NCBI GenBank assembly: GCA_002700865.1
Contig: PAFB01000002.1
Location: 1-8,838 of the forward strand
From: Rhodospirillaceae bacterium
GTDB taxonomy: Bacteria > Pseudomonadota > Alphaproteobacteria > UBA7985
Length of the DNA stretch: 8,838 nucleotides
Direction of reading: 5' to 3'
The notes beneath the pieces are model-generated. The model was given only the letters and a program-made list of their open reading frames with translations, did not search any database and was not told the DNA's origin. Both the position numbers and the translations under genes were made by a program. Shown here piece after piece: positions 6,351 to 8,838 of this stretch (positions are counted from its first letter, which is position 1; every line of letters begins with the position of its first letter).

Positions 6351-7448
6351 ATGTCTGACTCACATTCTATTGAAATCAGGGACCTGAAGGTTGCTTTCGG
6401 CGAAGTCGTCGTCTTTGAGAAAATGAACCTCGACGTTACCGACGGCGAGTTTCTGGTACTCCTGGGGGCTTCAGGTTGCGGTAAGTCAACGCTGCTGAAC
6501 TGTATCGCTGGGCTGCTTGATGTCAAAGATGGTGAAATCCACATCAAGGGCCGCAACGTCACCTGGGAAGAGCCCAAAGACCGGGGCATCGGCATGGTGT
6601 TCCAATCCTACGCGCTGTACCCGCAAATGTCGGTCAAGCGGAACCTCTCATTCGGGTTGCGCAATGCGGGGGTGAAGAACGATGAGGTCGAGCGCCGCGT
6701 CGCCCAGGCCGCTGAGGTGCTGCAGATTGAGCCGCTGCTCAACCGTCGTCCAGCCGAGTTGTCGGGTGGACAGCGCCAGCGGGTCGCCATTGGCCGCGCA
6801 CTGGTCCGGGACGTGGACGTTTTCCTATTTGACGAACCGCTCTCAAACCTCGATGCCAAGCTGCGTACCGACCTGCGTGTTGAGATCAAGCGCCTGCACC
6901 AGCGCCTGAAAAACACCATGATCTACGTAACACACGACCAAATCGAAGCCATGACGCTGGCTGACCGGATTGCGATCATGCGCGACGGGCTGATCCAGCA
7001 GTTGGACACGCCCTACAACATCTACAATAATCCGGTGAACAAGTATGTCGCCGGCTTTATCGGTTCACCGTCGATGAATTTCCTCGACGGTACGCTGGAA
7101 GGCGGGGCCAAGCCGGTCTTTAGGGCCGGTAATCTGTCGATCCCGCTGGGTGAATACGCGTTCACCCAGAAAATCGGCAAGGGTAAGACCGAGGGTGTGA
7201 CGATGGGTGTTCGTCCTGAACACGTCCTTTTCGGTGATTTGGCCAAGAAGGCGGCCTTTAAGGCCGATGTGAAGGTTGAGGTGGTCGAACCCATGGGAGC
7301 GGACACGCAGGTTTGGAGTGTTCTTGATGGCAGGCCGTTCCGCTTCCGGGTGGAGGGGCAACTGCAACTGGCCAGCGGCGATGTGGTTGCCATTGGCTTT
7401 GACGCATCTCGCAGGTCACTCTTTGATGCCGCCGACCAAAGGCTATAA
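6351..7448 (+). CDS. Sugar ABC transporter ATPase (UgpC/MalK type)
   Basis: This cytoplasmic subunit hydrolyses ATP to drive sugar import. The 365 residues include every expected motif: Walker A GASGCGKST at 39-47, the Q-loop VFQSYALYP with Gln85, signature LSGGQRQR at 137-144, Walker B VFLFDE at 157-162, the D-loop SNLDAK, and the H-loop His195 in YVTHDQ. The C-terminal third is the regulatory TOBE-type domain of MalK/UgpC proteins, with GVRPEH at 286-291. It starts 4 nt after the permease stop, with GAAGGG 8 nt upstream, so the genes are translationally linked. UgpC-type ATPases can serve several importers, so it may stay useful even though the adjacent permease is broken. The specific sugar cannot be read from the sequence. 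Confidence 0.95.
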   Translation: MSDSHSIEIRDLKVAFGEVVVFEKMNLDVTDGEFLVLLGASGCGKSTLLNCIAGLLDVKDGEIHIKGRNVTWEEPKDRGIGMVFQSYALYPQMSVKRNLSFGLRNAGVKNDEVERRVAQAAEVLQIEPLLNRRPAELSGGQRQRVAIGRALVRDVDVFLFDEPLSNLDAKLRTDLRVEIKRLHQRLKNTMIYVTHDQIEAMTLADRIAIMRDGLIQQLDTPYNIYNNPVNKYVAGFIGSPSMNFLDGTLEGGAKPVFRAGNLSIPLGEYAFTQKIGKGKTEGVTMGVRPEHVLFGDLAKKAAFKADVKVEVVEPMGADTQVWSVLDGRPFRFRVEGQLQLASGDVVAIGFDASRRSLFDAADQRL

Positions 7449-7463
7449 CGGAGTTTTGTCCCA

Positions 7464-8216
7464 GTGAATCTGTCCTACCAGCTCTATTCTTCCCGTTTCG
7501 TTGAGGACTGGGAGGCTGTACTAGTCCACCTCGCTAAGACCGGCTATGCCGAGGTTGAGGGATTTATGGGGGCTATACACAATGCAGCCGAATTCCGGTC
7601 CAGTCTCGATCGTCACGGTCTCCGTATGCCTTCCTTACACCTGGGCATAGAAGATCTGGAGCGCGACCTTAGTGGTGCTATTGAGACTGCCAAGATTCTG
7701 GGCGTAGGCCATGTCTTCGCACCCTATCTGGACGCAGCGGAACGACCGGCTGACGCGGCTGGTTGGCAGGCTTTTGCGGGTCGACTCGCGGCGATCCAAG
7801 AAACCATGGCGGCTTCGGATCTGGGCTTTGGCTGGCATAACCATGATTTCGAATTCGAACCTTTGTCCGACGGCAGTTCGCCCATGGCCCACATTCTGGA
7901 CGCAGCGCCGGATATCGGCTGGGAGGCAGACATTGCCTGGATCGTCCGCGGCGGCGCGGATCCCTTTGACTGGATCAAGCGTTATGCAGGTCGGATTGTT
8001 TCTGTCCACATCAAGGATATAGCCCCGTTGGGTGAGTGTGAGGACGAAGACGGCTGGGCCGACGTCGGGCAGGGCACCATGCCTTGGGACCGATTGATGA
8101 AGATCGTCAGGGCCGAAACCAGCGCCGGTATCTTTGTCATGGAGCACGATAAACCGTCGGACGCATTCCGGTTCGCTGAGCGGTCTTTTTCGTATATTGC
8201 CGGACTTGAGGGCTGA
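7464..8216 (+). CDS. Sugar phosphate isomerase/epimerase-like TIM-barrel protein
   Basis: The 250-residue protein belongs to the xylose isomerase-like TIM-barrel family, which holds isomerases, epimerases, dehydratases and lyases acting on sugars, keto-sugars or inositol derivatives. Candidate metal ligands sit at the ends of the barrel strands: GWHNHDFEF at 123-131 (Glu130), EADIAW at 154-159 (Asp156), VHIKD at 181-185 (His182) and MEHDKP at 226-231 (Glu227). The VGQGTMPW segment at 201-208 is also typical of the family. No signal peptide is seen. It uses a GTG start, with CGGAG 10 nt upstream, 15 nt after the ATPase gene. The following dehydrogenase starts 3 nt after its stop, so the pair probably acts in sequence: oxidation of a sugar, then rearrangement or cleavage of the keto product. 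The exact reaction is not determined. Confidence 0.88.
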   Translation: MNLSYQLYSSRFVEDWEAVLVHLAKTGYAEVEGFMGAIHNAAEFRSSLDRHGLRMPSLHLGIEDLERDLSGAIETAKILGVGHVFAPYLDAAERPADAAGWQAFAGRLAAIQETMAASDLGFGWHNHDFEFEPLSDGSSPMAHILDAAPDIGWEADIAWIVRGGADPFDWIKRYAGRIVSVHIKDIAPLGECEDEDGWADVGQGTMPWDRLMKIVRAETSAGIFVMEHDKPSDAFRFAERSFSYIAGLEG

Positions 8217-8219
8217 GAT

Positions 8220-8838
8220 ATGAGTGATCCCATGCGCGTGGGCGTGATTGGCTGTGGCAATATTTCAACCGCTTACTTCAAGCTCGCGAGGATGTTTCGA
8301 GCCATTGATATGGTTGCCTGTGCCGACCTGAACCTCGATGCGGCAGAGGGTCAGGCAAAAGCCTTTGGCCTGCGGGCGCTCACAGTCGAGAATATGCTGA
8401 TGGACGATGATGTTGATATCATCGTTAACCTCACCATTCCGGCCGCGCATTATCCCGTATCGCGGCAGGCGCTAGAGGCGGGTAAGCACGTCTATTCCGA
8501 GAAGCCCTTTGTCCTCAGCGTTGAGGAAGGCCGCGCTCTGCTCGATCTCGCGGCCGAAAAGGGCCTTCGGGTCGGCTCCGCGCCGGACACGTTCCTCGGT
8601 GGTGCGCATCAGCACGCCCGGCACCTGATCGACAGCGGCGCGCTGGGTGCCATTACTGGTGGGAGTGCAGCTGTCATGTCACGGGGCATGGAAATGTGGC
8701 ATCCCAATCCCGATTTCTTCTTCAAGCCCGGTGGCGGCCCGGTGCTGGACATTGGTCCCTACTACGTGACCAATCTGGTCCAGCTTATTGGTCCGGTGAC
8801 GCGTGTTTCTTGCTTTGCTTCCACTCCGCGAACCCGCC
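8220..8838 (+). CDS. Gfo/Idh/MocA-family oxidoreductase (3' end outside window)
   Basis: About 206 codons of an NAD(P)-dependent sugar or polyol dehydrogenase are visible before the window ends; the family is usually 330-390 residues. The Rossmann nucleotide-binding motif GCGNIS is at 11-16 with Asp36 as the likely ribose-binding acid, which favours NAD. The family hallmark EKP is at 94-96. The catalytic region begins with GGGPVLDIGPYY at 171-182, containing Asp177 and the conserved tyrosines. The ATG at 8220 is 3 nt after the TIM-barrel stop and has GAGGG 8 nt upstream, so the genes are tightly coupled. Relatives oxidise hydroxyls of sugars, inositols or glycosides, often to 3-keto products, but the substrate here is not known. 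The C-terminal substrate-binding part is mostly outside the window. Confidence 0.92.
   Translation, partial: MSDPMRVGVIGCGNISTAYFKLARMFRAIDMVACADLNLDAAEGQAKAFGLRALTVENMLMDDDVDIIVNLTIPAAHYPVSRQALEAGKHVYSEKPFVLSVEEGRALLDLAAEKGLRVGSAPDTFLGGAHQHARHLIDSGALGAITGGSAAVMSRGMEMWHPNPDFFFKPGGGPVLDIGPYYVTNLVQLIGPVTRVSCFASTPRTR

Noticed and set aside
5671..6351. A + strand frame opening right at the permease stop, as a frameshifted continuation.
   Set aside because: It lacks membrane segments and is rich in Arg and His. The true permease sequence, with EAA loop and helices, continues in the original frame, so there is no frameshift.

Overview
This window looks like a chromosomal segment from a GC-rich alphaproteobacterium, probably Rhodobacterales or Rhizobiales. 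That placement is inferred from codon usage, the style of the sugar-uptake operon and the mixed ATG/GTG/TTG starts; there is no marker gene to prove it. It holds intact metabolic genes between clearly broken ones. No tRNA, rRNA, CRISPR array or insertion sequence was seen.

Left part (1-1420). A secreted or periplasmic von Willebrand factor A (VWA) protein gene on the + strand keeps only its first ~169 codons and loses homology near nt 530. From the other side, on the - strand, a group 1 truncated hemoglobin gene (glbN, intact) is followed 7 nt later by a PAS-like signalling gene. That gene carries an in-frame TGA and is cut at the same point (~530). So two converging genes are both truncated at one junction. 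The divergent spacer between glbN and the next gene is AT-rich and carries three short perfect inverted repeats.

Middle part (1421-5153). manB (phosphomannomutase, TTG start) converges on mazG (NTP pyrophosphohydrolase). Upstream of mazG on the same strand is an FAD-dependent oxidoreductase of the FAD_oxidored type.

Right part (5154-8838). The - strand holds only the last ~55-60 codons of a LacI-family regulator. Directly abutting it on the + strand is a sugar ABC operon: a MalG-type permease with a premature TGA at codon 73, a UgpC/MalK-type ATPase, a sugar phosphate isomerase/epimerase-like TIM-barrel protein, and a Gfo/Idh/MocA dehydrogenase running off the right edge. The expected solute-binding protein, first permease, lacI 5' half and divergent promoter are absent. 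One deletion spanning them would explain the layout.

Together, the right half is the remains of a carbohydrate or polyol uptake and oxidation locus (import, NAD-linked oxidation, TIM-barrel isomerase/epimerase/lyase chemistry, perhaps an FAD oxidoreductase) that appears to have lost its regulator and a working transporter. I see no clearly new system. The most notable signal is gene decay: four damaged genes and two sharp junctions in under 9 kb, with otherwise clean genes between them.
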